Source of the DNA: Croceicoccus ponticola
GTDB taxonomy: Bacteria > Pseudomonadota > Alphaproteobacteria > Sphingomonadales > Sphingomonadaceae
Reading direction: 5' to 3'
Assembly (NCBI RefSeq): GCF_004004515.1
Contig: NZ_RXOL01000004.1
Span: 62,001-126,000 of the forward strand
Length of the DNA: 64,000 nucleotides
Every line of letters starts with the position of its first letter. Position 1 is the stretch's first letter. The notes below the pieces were generated by a model, which worked only from the letters and a program-made list of their open reading frames with translations, did not search any database and had not been told where the DNA came from. Below, piece after piece: positions 43,032 to 52,215 of this stretch. Position numbers and translations under genes: made by a program.

Positions 43032-43162
43032 GGTGCTGTCAGGCAAACCATAACTCGTCTCTGCACCGCAGCTTTTCGCGGCTGGAGCTTCGGGGCTGCT
43101 GCAGCATTAGATTTCAGCTTCAGGCCTCCGCTCGCCCGCCATTAGCGATCCTGACAACACCC
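43032..43162 (+). mobile_element. MITE-like 131-bp IS6 deletion derivative
   Basis: A left end GGGTGCTGTCAGGCAAACC (43032) and a right end GATCCTGACAACACCC (to 43162) form inverted repeats (GGGTG-Y-TGTCAGG). Between them only ~45 bp of left end, the last codons of a transposase (LLQH, stop) and the right tail remain. It has no coding capacity and could only move in trans. A further right end, CCTTTTGACACTGCCC, follows directly (43161-43176). Confidence 0.65.
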
Positions 43163-43182
43163 TTTTGACACTGCCCATATTC

Positions 43183-43195
43183 GCGCAAATTGCGC
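43183..43195. promoter_or_regulatory. Perfect 13-bp palindrome upstream of TonB receptor
   Basis: GCGCAA-A-TTGCGC lies ~190 bp before the receptor start. A second palindrome, AATCTAGATT, is at 43236-43245. Either could be an operator; the TetR protein of this group is a candidate binder. I see no matching site in front of the Rieske/TetR pair, so this is weak. Confidence 0.3.
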
Positions 43196-43388
43196 ATTTC
43201 ATTAGTCGTAACAAATTTTTCTTGAGCGCTTGTTCAATCTAGATTAGCTCTCGTTTCCGGCTCAACCAATGATCGCTGAAGGAAAATATCGAACGGACGA
43301 GAGCCAAGGGTCGATACCACGGAGCGTCCTGCGCGGGCAGAGCCAAACAGGCTGCCGCGACAGTTCGTCGAAGCTAGGGAGAGGCAAA

Positions 43389-45617
43389 ATGCGACTGGAA
43401 AGGTACTTCAGCAGTTCAGAGAGCCCCATGGCGGTTGCCGGAACGGCATCGCTGGCGGCACTCGGCTTTGCGCTGTTTCCGCTCGAGGCACGGGCACAGG
43501 AAACCGAGCCATCGGCCGAGACCGCGGCCAGAGGCAACACTATCATCGTCACCGCCCGCAAACGCGAGGAAAGCCTGCTCGACGTTCCGGAATCGGTAGT
43601 CGCGATCGGTGCCGAAGATATCCAGCGGCAAAACATCAAGGGCCTGAACCAGATCGGTCAGAACGTGCCCAACCTCAACCTTTCGATGCGCACCGACGGC
43701 TATCCCAACGTCTCGATCCGTGGCGTCGGCGCATTCGGCCTGACGCAGGGGGTTGGCTTCTATCTCGACGATGTCCAGCTCTTCGGCGACGCCTCCTCGC
43801 GCTTCGGTGATCTGGCCCGGATTGAAGTGCTGAAGGGCCCCCAAGGCGTCCTGTACGGAGGCAGCAATATCGGCGGCGCCGTGAAATATGTCAGCGAGCG
43901 GCCCGATCCGGAACGCGTTTCGGGGCGCGTCAAGCTCATGGCCGGTGAGCAGAACGTGCTTGACGGTGAAGCCGCGATCAATCTTCCGCTCGGTTCGAGC
44001 TGGGCAATGAGGGTGTTCGGCTTCGGCCGCACCGACGATGGCTTTCTCTACAATCCCAATTCGCCCGCCCCCGTATTCGGGGTGACCTACGACCAGCCCC
44101 GCGACGTAGGCGCTTACGAGGAATTCGGCGGCCGTGTGGCAATTGCCGGCGATCTGACCGACAACTTCTCGCTACAGGCATCGGCGCGTTACAACGAATA
44201 CGATGGCCCGGCCAACAACTGGTCACGCGAGCTCGGCAGCCCGGGCAATTTCACCTACCCCAAGGCCCTCGATGTTAACCGCAATCCCAGGAACGAGCGC
44301 AAGACATTCGGCGCGAACCTGGAGCTGGAACTAGACCTGGGCGGAGTCCTGGTCACTTCGATCAGTTCCTATACCGACTCCAAAAGCGACCGCGTCACCG
44401 ATGTCGATCTGACCCAACTGTGGGCTTTCAATACCATCCAGCCACAGACCTTCGAGGTGTTGACGCAGGAATTGCGCTTCACTTCGACCGACGACGGACC
44501 GTTCCAATGGATTGTCGGCCTGTACGCAAGGGATCTCCAGGAGACCATGAATTCGACACTCGAATTCGGCTGGATCTTCATCGAATCCGATGACCCCTTC
44601 GCCTACGTCACCGTGCCGTTCGTCACGAGTGAGGAAAACAAGAACAACGCCGCGGCGTTCGGCAATGTCACCTACGAACTTGGCAACATCGAGTTGGGCG
44701 CAGGACTGCGTGTCGATCGCTGGCGCTCGCAGGAATGCGCGCTGGATGTTGGGCACTGTGCTTCCAAGTCGGAAACCGAGGTCCTGCCGCGCCTGTCCCT
44801 GACTTATGATCTGAATGGAGACGCCATCATCTACACCACCTACTCCAAAGGGTTCGAACCTGGCGGATGGAATGGTATAGCAGACGGGGCCCCCTTGATC
44901 TTCGGACCGGACGGCATGCCAACCTTGGTTGGATACGAACCGGAAAGGTCGGCCCAGTACGAAGTCGGCGTCAAGAGCGAGATACTTGGCGGAATGGGCT
45001 CGGTCACGGCGGCCGCATTCTATACCACGTACAAGAACCGGCAGTTCGAATTCATCGTGCCGAATCCGGGCGGCGATGGACTGATCGAAGGGATCACCAA
45101 CGTCGGCGATTCCACCCAGTGGGGCCTCGAATTAAGCGCATCGATCAGGCCCGTCGACTACTTGACGCTGTCTGGCGCATTCGGTCTCGTCGAAGCGGAA
45201 TGGGATGACGGCACGGTGCTGATCGACGGCCTCGACCTCAGCGGAAAGACGCCGCCGAACGTCATTGGCACCAGCGCGAATTTCAATGCGAACCTCGCTC
45301 TGCCACTGTCCGACGAGATGGACTTCATCGCAGACTTGCAGGTGAGCTACAAAGGCAAGATGAAGGGTGGCAAACCCTGGAACAACGTCGAAAATCCAAG
45401 CTACACCGTCGTCGACATCCAGACCGGAATCGCCCGCGGTCCTTGGGAACTCATGCTCAACGTGCAGAACGTGTTCGACCAAGAGTATTATACGGACCTT
45501 GAGCCATTCCCCAACCTGGGGATAGACGGTCTGACCGGGACCGGCCCGGAAACCTTCATCATCGGCACGCTTGGCCATCCACGCATCGTCACGGCCAGCA
45601 TCAGCTACAAATTCTGA
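43389..45617 (+). CDS. TonB-dependent receptor
   Basis: A 742-residue outer-membrane receptor. A signal peptide (about residues 1-37, ending EARAQ) is followed by a TonB-box-like IIVTA. The plug domain has VPNLNLSMRTDGYPNVSIRG and IEVLKGPQGVLYGGSNIGGA, and a ~550-residue barrel ends in the aromatic VTASISYKF. ATG at 43389 has GGGAGAGG upstream. It lies beside a Rieske oxygenase and a TetR regulator, an arrangement seen in sphingomonad catabolic loci, so it probably takes up the oxygenase substrate rather than a siderophore. Confidence 0.92.
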   Translation: MRLERYFSSSESPMAVAGTASLAALGFALFPLEARAQETEPSAETAARGNTIIVTARKREESLLDVPESVVAIGAEDIQRQNIKGLNQIGQNVPNLNLSMRTDGYPNVSIRGVGAFGLTQGVGFYLDDVQLFGDASSRFGDLARIEVLKGPQGVLYGGSNIGGAVKYVSERPDPERVSGRVKLMAGEQNVLDGEAAINLPLGSSWAMRVFGFGRTDDGFLYNPNSPAPVFGVTYDQPRDVGAYEEFGGRVAIAGDLTDNFSLQASARYNEYDGPANNWSRELGSPGNFTYPKALDVNRNPRNERKTFGANLELELDLGGVLVTSISSYTDSKSDRVTDVDLTQLWAFNTIQPQTFEVLTQELRFTSTDDGPFQWIVGLYARDLQETMNSTLEFGWIFIESDDPFAYVTVPFVTSEENKNNAAAFGNVTYELGNIELGAGLRVDRWRSQECALDVGHCASKSETEVLPRLSLTYDLNGDAIIYTTYSKGFEPGGWNGIADGAPLIFGPDGMPTLVGYEPERSAQYEVGVKSEILGGMGSVTAAAFYTTYKNRQFEFIVPNPGGDGLIEGITNVGDSTQWGLELSASIRPVDYLTLSGAFGLVEAEWDDGTVLIDGLDLSGKTPPNVIGTSANFNANLALPLSDEMDFIADLQVSYKGKMKGGKPWNNVENPSYTVVDIQTGIARGPWELMLNVQNVFDQEYYTDLEPFPNLGIDGLTGTGPETFIIGTLGHPRIVTASISYKF

Positions 45618-45631
45618 CGTTCTTTCCAACG

Positions 45632-45667
45632 GAGGAAGGGCGCTGGAGCAATCCAGCGCCCTTCCTC
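45632..45667 (+). terminator. Hairpin terminator after the TonB receptor
   Basis: A perfect 16-bp stem (GAGGAAGGGCGCTGGA with its complement) around a GCAA loop, 15 bp after the receptor stop, followed by GTTTCG. The T-run is short. Since the next gene is convergent, it may serve both directions. Confidence 0.8.
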
Positions 45668-45716
45668 GTTTCGGGAAACCACGAAACGCCCGGACCGGGC
45701 GGGCGGACGATGTCGA

Positions 45717-47081
45717 TCAGGAGGGCCGCGGAATCTGGCCCGCCATCCATGTCGCCAGCCAGTCGTGAAAATGCCGGATCCGGTTCTCGTCGTCGCTAAG
45801 GACGGCTTCGTCGAAACCGGCCGAATTCATCCCGGCCTGCATGTAGGGCAGGTAGAAGATGTCCTGATCGACCGTTTCCGTCATACTCATCGAACCATTG
45901 GTCACATCGGCCTGGGTGAAGACTTCGCGTTCGGGGCGCTGACCTGACTTCATGGCCTTCGCCGCCTCCACATCGCCGATCAGGACCAGCGAAGTCTCGT
46001 CATCGCTTTGCCGGACCGGCATCGCCAGCGTGATCTTGTCGAAGAAACACTTCTGCGGGTCCGTGGGATGCGGCCGTTGCCGCATGATCCAGACCTCTTC
46101 CGGCTTTACCGTCATGATCGTGTTCGGGAAAAGATTGTATTGCCAGATGTCCGACACCTGGTCGTCGGTCAGTGCGGAATAATCGAAACCGGCACGTGCC
46201 CCCAGCTTGCGCTTCTGAACTTGCGCGGCACGACGGATCTCGTCGACGCGACCATGGAAATCCCCAGGGTCGAGCCCCAGCGCCTGCAAAGCACCGGACA
46301 GGATCGGCGGCGGTTCGTCCGGCACGGGGTAGCGCGGATTGACGACGTAGCCATCAACCCGAAAAACGGTATGGCCATAGGGAAACAAGTCGACGCGCGC
46401 ATCGCGGCAATTGACGAAGCTGGCGTGCTGGGCGTGGATGAAATCGACGTGATAGACTTCGGCGAAGTTGTCGATCACGGTTTTCCAGTTCGCATCCAAC
46501 TCGCAGGTCTGCTCGCGCACGACATGCATCGCTTCGAGCCGGTAAGGCATCAGTTCGCCAACCAGCGAGCCGAGAAAATCCTCCAGCGGCAGGGGATCGA
46601 CGGCAAGATTGACCCAGATCAGCCCATTGCTGGTGCCGACATTGACGGATTTCAGCGATTTCGCCGCGCAATCGACGCCTGGGGAAAACCGATCGCGATC
46701 CGGAACGTTCAGGAGCGTTCCGTCCAGTCCGTAGCTCCAGCCGTGATAGGGACATGTGTGCGCCCGCGCGACGGATCCGTACGGCTGGATGTGCAGCCTG
46801 TTCCCACGGTGCTGGCACACGTTGTAGACCGCGCTCAGACCGCCATCTTCGGTCCGGGTGATCAAGATCGATTCATGCGCGATGTCGAACGTGATGAAAT
46901 CGCCCGGTTCCTCGAGATCGCGTTCGATTCCGGCGATCAGCCACGCCTTCGTCCAGACGGTGTCGAATTCCTTCTGCATGGTGGCTTTGCCGCAGTAGTG
47001 CTCGCGATCGAGCGTCGCCCGTTCAGTCGGTTGCGGCGATACGTCGCCGCCAAACGCAACGAAGCTGTTTTCCTGCCACAT
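45717..47081 (-). CDS. Rieske-type aromatic-ring-hydroxylating oxygenase, alpha subunit
   Basis: A 454-residue oxygenase. The Rieske [2Fe-2S] ligands are C89, H91, C110 and H113 (CQH and CPYH); the mononuclear-iron motif NFAEVYHVDFIHAQH gives H211 and H216. ATG at 47081 is chosen because GGAGG is 7 nt upstream; the longer frame to 47192 would enter the TetR promoter region. No beta subunit, ferredoxin or reductase is adjacent, so it is a stand-alone alpha-type oxygenase that borrows electron-transfer partners. It is divergent from the TetR gene. The substrate is unknown; hydroxylation or O/N-demethylation is possible. Confidence 0.92.
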   Translation of the reverse strand: MWQENSFVAFGGDVSPQPTERATLDREHYCGKATMQKEFDTVWTKAWLIAGIERDLEEPGDFITFDIAHESILITRTEDGGLSAVYNVCQHRGNRLHIQPYGSVARAHTCPYHGWSYGLDGTLLNVPDRDRFSPGVDCAAKSLKSVNVGTSNGLIWVNLAVDPLPLEDFLGSLVGELMPYRLEAMHVVREQTCELDANWKTVIDNFAEVYHVDFIHAQHASFVNCRDARVDLFPYGHTVFRVDGYVVNPRYPVPDEPPPILSGALQALGLDPGDFHGRVDEIRRAAQVQKRKLGARAGFDYSALTDDQVSDIWQYNLFPNTIMTVKPEEVWIMRQRPHPTDPQKCFFDKITLAMPVRQSDDETSLVLIGDVEAAKAMKSGQRPEREVFTQADVTNGSMSMTETVDQDIFYLPYMQAGMNSAGFDEAVLSDDENRIRHFHDWLATWMAGQIPRPS

Positions 47082-47272
47082 GTCTGCCTCCGCTCTTTCC
47101 CAGCAATGCTTTTTCCGGACTTCCATTACGGCCATCGCTTTCCGGACAGCAACAAAATAATTACAGGTGATGAAAGTTTTCCCGTCCACCACGCAGCTTC
47201 GATTTCATCGCGCCTGCGTTCCTGTTATGGGCAGACAAACGATCCCGTGATACCAAACGATGAGCAGCAGCC
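47082..47272. promoter_or_regulatory. Divergent promoter region, Rieske oxygenase / TetR
   Basis: A 191-bp spacer between divergent genes. A direct repeat of CTTTCCGGAC-like sequence (GCTTTTTCCGGAC and GCTTTCCGGAC, about 20 bp apart, near 47108-47140) is the only structure I see. It is a plausible site for TetR autoregulation, not shown. Confidence 0.35.
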
Positions 47273-47938
47273 ATGGACCGAACAAGGTCGAACCCGACTT
47301 CGTCACGCCGACGCGCTCGAGGAAAGAACTACCCGAAGAGCGCCGAAACCGAGGCTCTGATCATGGAGGCAGCGGTGTCATGCCTTTACGAACAAGGCTT
47401 CCACAAGCTGACCCTCCAGAATGTCGCCCACCGCGCCAATATGACGCGCAGCGCAATCCAGTATTACGCCGACACCACGCACAGCCTTCTTCTGCTGCTG
47501 CAGGAATATCTCGTCGACAAGATCTGGGGCGAGGAACTGCGCCAGTCTCTTGCTCTGCCGTCTGGCCCGGAAAGCCACGGGGATGCGATCGACATCATTC
47601 ACGATCACATCGATTCCCGTTATTTCATCGCTTGGAACGAGCTTCTCATCGCCGCGCGCACCGACGATACCCTGAAGCCGATCGTTGATCGCGGCAACCA
47701 GTTGCGGGAAACGATACATCTGCGGCTGACCGACATTTTTCATACCGGTGCGGACGCCGAACGGCTTCGCGTCTACTCGGCCCTGGATGACCTGTTCGTC
47801 CTGGTCCTGCATGGAGCAACCTTCGTCAGCTTTGCCAACGATACGGCCGAACGGGTGGAGGCTGCGAAAAAGGTGTTACGCGACCTCTACGTGCAGGTTC
47901 ACGACAGCGCGGGCCGCCCGGCGGCGCTGTCAGTCTAA
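47273..47938 (+). CDS. TetR-family regulator, 3' end replaced by an IS
   Basis: A 221-residue regulator. The TetR HTH is at about residues 28-72 (ALIMEAAVSCLYEQGFHKLT, then NVAHRANMTRSAIQYYADT). The C-terminal ligand-binding region is helical. The last residues AALSV and the TAA stop come from an IS left end (GGCGCTGTCAGTCTAACG, from 47923), so the native C-terminus is lost, though little may be missing since ~215 residues is near family length. It probably represses the divergent Rieske gene. Confidence 0.88.
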   Translation: MDRTRSNPTSSRRRARGKNYPKSAETEALIMEAAVSCLYEQGFHKLTLQNVAHRANMTRSAIQYYADTTHSLLLLLQEYLVDKIWGEELRQSLALPSGPESHGDAIDIIHDHIDSRYFIAWNELLIAARTDDTLKPIVDRGNQLRETIHLRLTDIFHTGADAERLRVYSALDDLFVLVLHGATFVSFANDTAERVEAAKKVLRDLYVQVHDSAGRPAALSV

Positions 47939-48108
47939 CGCTAAACGGACTCCACCTGCGGCACGGGCCGCCTAGTTAGACCTGCATGAATCCCATTTCC
48001 TTCAAGCGGGTGCTGTCAGTCCGACGCTAACTTCTCTCCACTTGACGCAAGGGTGGTGTCAGTCGGTGCTGTCAGTCTAACGCTAACTTGTCTCTGTCAA
48101 CGGTCAAA
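47923..48108 (+). repeat. Stack of four isolated IS6 left ends
   Basis: Four left ends stand head to tail in one orientation with no transposase body. Unit 1 (47923-48008) is a subtype-B end with the ATG and nine transposase codons (47986). Unit 2 (48009-48051) equals the first ~42 bp of the element at 41498. Unit 3 (48052-48064) is 13 bp, GGTGGTGTCAGTC. Unit 4 (48065-48107) equals the left end of the element at 42257. A fifth left end, that of a complete element, starts at 48109. Confidence 0.85.
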
Positions 48109-48925
48109 GGTGCTGTCAGGCAAACCGCAACTCGTCTCTACATGGCGGCCGATCACGGCTAGATCTGCGGGCATGAAGCCCATTTCCTACAAGCGTCACC
48201 GCTTCCCGCCTGATGTGATACGACTGGCGGTCTGGCTATATTTCCGCTTCACAACGAGTCTGCGCGACGTCGAAGACATGCTTGCCGAACGTGGGCATTC
48301 CGTGAGCTATGAAACGGTCCGCTGCTGGGCGAACAAGTTCGGTCCCGCCATTGCCGCCAACATCCGCCGCAAACGTGGCCGGGCAGATTGCGTGTGGCAC
48401 CTGGACGAGATGATCGTCCGTATCAACGGCCAGCGGATGTACATGTGGCGGGCTGTCGACAAGGAGGGCGAGGTTCTCGATGTCCTCGTCCAGAAACGCC
48501 GGAACAAAACAGCGGCACTGAAATTGCTCAAGAAACTACTCAAGAACCAGGGCTTCGCCCCGGAAGCAATTGTCACCGACGGTCTGCGATCCTACCCTGC
48601 GGCCTTGCGCGAGTTGGGCGCCCTCGCCCGACACCAGCCTGGTCGATTGCAGGAAAACAATCGAGCGGAAAATTCACACCTACCCGTCCGAAGACGGGAG
48701 CGAAAAATGCAACGCTTCAAGTCTCAGGGTCAGGCCCAGCGGTTCGCATCCACCCACTCAGCAATCTACAATACTTTTGCCATCCAGCGTCACCTCGTCT
48801 CCCGAAACACAATGCGACTGTTCAGAGACCGCGCGTTTGCGGAGTGGAGTGCTATGTCCGCTGCGGCGGCGTGAGATTTCGGGTTCGGGCTTTCGCTCGA
48901 CCGGGCAAAGTTACCCTGACAAAAC
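48109..48925 (+). mobile_element. IS6-family element, subtype B, complete (817 bp)
   Basis: Left end GGTGCTGTCAGGCAAACC at 48109, right end TTACCCTGACAAAACC ending at about 48925; these are imperfect inverted repeats. Apart from the left 20-25 bp it is nearly identical to 10861-11674. It joins the end stack on the left and a truncated helicase gene on the right, with no target-site duplication. Confidence 0.85.
48173..48874 (+). CDS. IS6-family transposase (subtype B), intact
   Basis: A 233-residue transposase, MKPISYKRHRFPPDVIRLAV onward, with WHLDEMIVRINGQ, IVTDGLRSYPAA and NNRAENSHLPVRRRER. It is almost identical to the protein at 10921-11622 and has both element ends, making it the best candidate for a currently active subtype-B element in the window. 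Confidence 0.94.
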   Translation: MKPISYKRHRFPPDVIRLAVWLYFRFTTSLRDVEDMLAERGHSVSYETVRCWANKFGPAIAANIRRKRGRADCVWHLDEMIVRINGQRMYMWRAVDKEGEVLDVLVQKRRNKTAALKLLKKLLKNQGFAPEAIVTDGLRSYPAALRELGALARHQPGRLQENNRAENSHLPVRRRERKMQRFKSQGQAQRFASTHSAIYNTFAIQRHLVSRNTMRLFRDRAFAEWSAMSAAAA

Positions 48926-51723
48926 CGCGCGATCAGTTCAGCCGCGGTCGCGGCATCCTCTGGACATCGCAGCTCCAGGGGATCGAGCGCCTCCGGCAGG
49001 AATCTTCCTTCGCGCTCTGCACACCTACCGGCTCGGGCAAGACCCTGATCGCAAATCTCGCATTGGTGCGAGAGCTATTGCTGCGCGAAGTTGATGGGCT
49101 CGCACCGCTCGCCATGTATCTCGTCCCCTCGCGCGCGCTGGCCGGCGAGGTTGAAGCCAAGCTGCGTTCAGAGCTCGGCAGCGACATGACGGTGACAGCG
49201 CTCTACGGCGGCGCCGATTGGGGTATCACGGATGCGTGGCTGACCGGCGACCAGCCAACCGTGCTCATCGCGACCGTCGAGAAGGCCGATGCCCTGATGC
49301 GCTATCTCGGACCAATCCTGACGGCGCGGCTGAGGTTGATTATCGTCGATGAAGCCCATCAGGTCGTCCCCGAAGCCAACGAGAACACCCGCATCAGCTT
49401 CTCTGAACATAGCAATCGCGCCATCCGGCTCGAGCAGCTGGTCTCCCGCGTGATCGTCCAGCGTCCCGATGTCGTGCGGATCGCGCTTACCGCCGTTGCC
49501 GGCGGCGCCGCTGGCCCGGTCGCCAAATGGATCGAAGGCCGAGCGGACGCGACTGCCGTGGGCGTGCGTTACCGCAGCACGCGGCAGGTCATCGGAGTGT
49601 TGGAGACGGCGCCGGGCGCGCAAGGCCGAATCCTGCTCGATATCATGAACGGACGGACACTCTTCATCCGCGGTCAGGAACAACCCGTCTATCTGCCGCT
49701 AAGGATGCCGGCGATGCCGAACCTTCCTGCGCGCATGCGCAACAGCCTCAATCGCTTCAACTGCCTGAGCGTCCTATGGACCGCGCTCCATCTCGTCGAG
49801 GAGGATCAGCGGATCCTGATCTCCGTGGCGCAGGAGCCCGAGCAGACCATGCGCTGGTTCAAGGAAGCTCTGCTGCTTCCGGCGTGGGCGAACGCGCCGC
49901 AGTTTCAACTGCCCGAAGGCTCTCTACGCGACCGCTTCGACGAAGCTCGGGCCGCGTGCCGCGACTATTGTGGCGAGGATTCGTTCGAGATGTTCCTGCT
50001 CGAACGCGGCATTGCCTCGAGCCACGGCCAGATGCCCCAGCGCCTGCGGCGACTGATGACCGAGATGATCGAACGGCGGATCTGTCCGATCACGGTCGCG
50101 ACGGCGACGCTGACCGAAGGCGTCAACTTGCCCTTCGATCTCATCTTCCTGACATCGCTTAAGCGGCGGTCTTGGGATCAGGTCGCCCAGCAGCAGGTCG
50201 TGACCCTTCTGCCCACGTCAGAAATCCGCAACCTTGCCGGCCGCGCGGGTCGTCCCGGCGCCGCCAAGGGCATTGAAGGCATGACCCTCGTCGCCATCCC
50301 GACGCGCGAGGCGGCGACTGCGCCGAACACGATTCCGGTTCAGCGCCGCCATCGCGTCGAGCTGCAGCGCGACTACGATCGCATGAGCGAAGCGCTTCTG
50401 ATCGAAGAAGCCGATGCCGGCGACGTGGAAAGCCCGCTGGCTCTGCTGCTGTGGACGATCCGCGAGCGGGCCATCCGCGTCCTTGGTATCGATCCCGATG
50501 ATTTTCTTGACTGGCTCGAAAGCGCGGTGCCGACTGATATCAGCGAGGAAGCCGGTGAAGATGCCGTCGATCGCCGCTCCCGCCTGGCGGACGCGGTCGA
50601 CGAACTGGACGGCATCTTGCTGACTGCGATCGAAGAGGTCGCTAAGGCCGAGGAACAGGAAATGTCGCCGGCCCGCGCCGAAGAGCATCTCGCGCAACTC
50701 TGGAGCACCACATTCAGCGCGGTTGCGGCAGAACAGGAAGCGTGGCTCGAGGAGGCTTTCGTTCAGCGCGGACGCGGGATTGTCGAAACCGTCTATCCCG
50801 ACGCCGCCGAACGACGCCGCCTCTATCAATACGGCTTCACCCCTCTGGTGGGAAGGCGCTTTGAAGCGGTCGCGCTGCAGATTCGCGCCCTCATCGAACG
50901 CGCCGATCGCTTTGGCGAAGACGAGGCGACGGCGCGTATCGATGTGTTCGAGGCGATCGGTGATCTGGTCGCTGCCGACCGTGGCTTTGGCTTCCGGGTG
51001 CGCAGCACCGACACGGACCAGGCTCTACTCGATCGTTGGGCAGACGTGCTCGGATGGTGGATGAACGAACCCGACAGCGTCGATCCCGATGCCGATGCGC
51101 TGCGAAGCTGGCAACGGTTCGTTGCAGACAATCTCGAATTCCGGCTTGGCGTCGCAATGGGCGCCGTCGTCTCCCAAGCCTGGTCCGAGGGGGCGGCCGA
51201 CGCTTTCGCTGTGCCGACGCTCGCGGAGTGGAAGGAGACCACTGGGATGCCGTGGTTCGGCTTCTGGGCTCGAGAGCTGTTGCGCTGGGGCACGCACGAT
51301 CCCTTCGTGGCCTTCGCCTTGTCTCAGGGCTTGGCACAAACGCGAGAGGCGGCGACGGCGCGGCGCGGCGAATTCGAAGCGTGGCTTGAGGACGAGCTCG
51401 ACGAGGTCGCATCGGAAGACCTGATCGACCCGCAACATTTCCTGCGCTGGCAGCTCAGCCTGGGGCGCGACGTTCGCGACGTATTTGAGGATCTTCCCGA
51501 GCTAGTCGAACTGACCGGCACGAATGGCCGACGCCACCGGTATAATGTCATTCCTGCGCGGCGCGACGGGCATGTGCGTTGGATCGATCCCGCCGGTTTC
51601 GAACTGGCGCAGTCCGACGACATCTTCGACGAATTCGGTCCTGGCGCAATTCATAGTGATTTCGAGCTGCGCACTGAGGGCGCTGAAGCACAGGTGTATC
51701 GGACCTTCGTGGCGGGCAGGTAA
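48926..51723 (+). CDS. DEAD/DEAH-box superfamily-2 helicase, 5'-truncated by IS
   Basis: About 932 residues of a large helicase. Walker A is TPTGSGKT ~30 residues after the IS junction, motif II is VDEAHQV, an LTEGVNLPFDLIFLTS segment is motif V-like, and NLAGRAGRPG is the Ski2-type motif VI. The long C-terminal region is mostly helical and acidic, without recognisable motifs. The start of the gene was removed by the IS at 48109-48925; the frame stays open back into the IS, so a fusion product is possible. Ski2-like helicases of this size occur in phage-defence systems such as Hachiman (HamB), but no HamA-like gene is present. Specific assignment is not secure. Confidence 0.75.
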
Positions 51724-52215
51724 AGTCAACATTTTCGGGTTGTGAACGTAGCACAGGTTTCGAGAATGCCATCTGCTGCCTCGAATGGCGGCTATTTGCG
51801 GCGCAAGCGATCAACGGGTCGAAGCGCTTGGTATGTCCAGTTGCGTCTTAAGCGGACGTGACCGGCGCTGCACAGGAATCGCGGAAGTTGGTCGACTCCG
51901 GACGCCGACACCGACGCATCCGAATGTCGACTATATGATGTCGTAGCCGTGAAGCCGCCGTTCCGGATCGTCCAACAACCCTGCCGTCCCGTCCAAGCGA
52001 CAGCAACGTCCGCTCTTAGGCGGTCCCCTTTTGAGAGTGAATGACCGCAGTTGGGGCGCGTTCCAGACAATCCGCTCGACTTCACCGGTAAAGGAAGCAT
52101 TGATGTTTGTGTAAATCGCAGCCGACGCGATCGGCTGCTGCCCTGATCGGCGTGATCGACAGGGCTGTGGGTGGTGGGAGCAGCAATTGTGCTGGTCCGA
52201 ACCGGAGAACCACTC
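51724..52215. other. Intergenic region upstream of the DUF3489-DUF2924-recombinase module
   Basis: No convincing gene in 492 bp. The right part (about 52060-52215) resembles the leader of the DUF3489 gene at 33142, so this non-coding leader seems conserved with the module and may hold its promoter or a recombination site. Confidence 0.5.

Noticed and set aside
47082-47192. N-terminal extension of the Rieske oxygenase
   Set aside because: The longer frame has no ribosome binding site or conserved sequence, whereas ATG 47081 has GGAGG 7 nt upstream.
47923-48108. CRISPR-like array of short repeats
   Set aside because: The repeats have unequal lengths and spacing, match IS left ends, and one contains a transposase start codon. 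There are no spacers or cas genes.
48388-51723. A single 1111-residue gene running from the IS into the helicase
   Set aside because: The first ~180 codons are an out-of-frame reading of the IS6 transposase gene. The frame is open by chance, and homology to helicases begins only after the IS right end at 48925.
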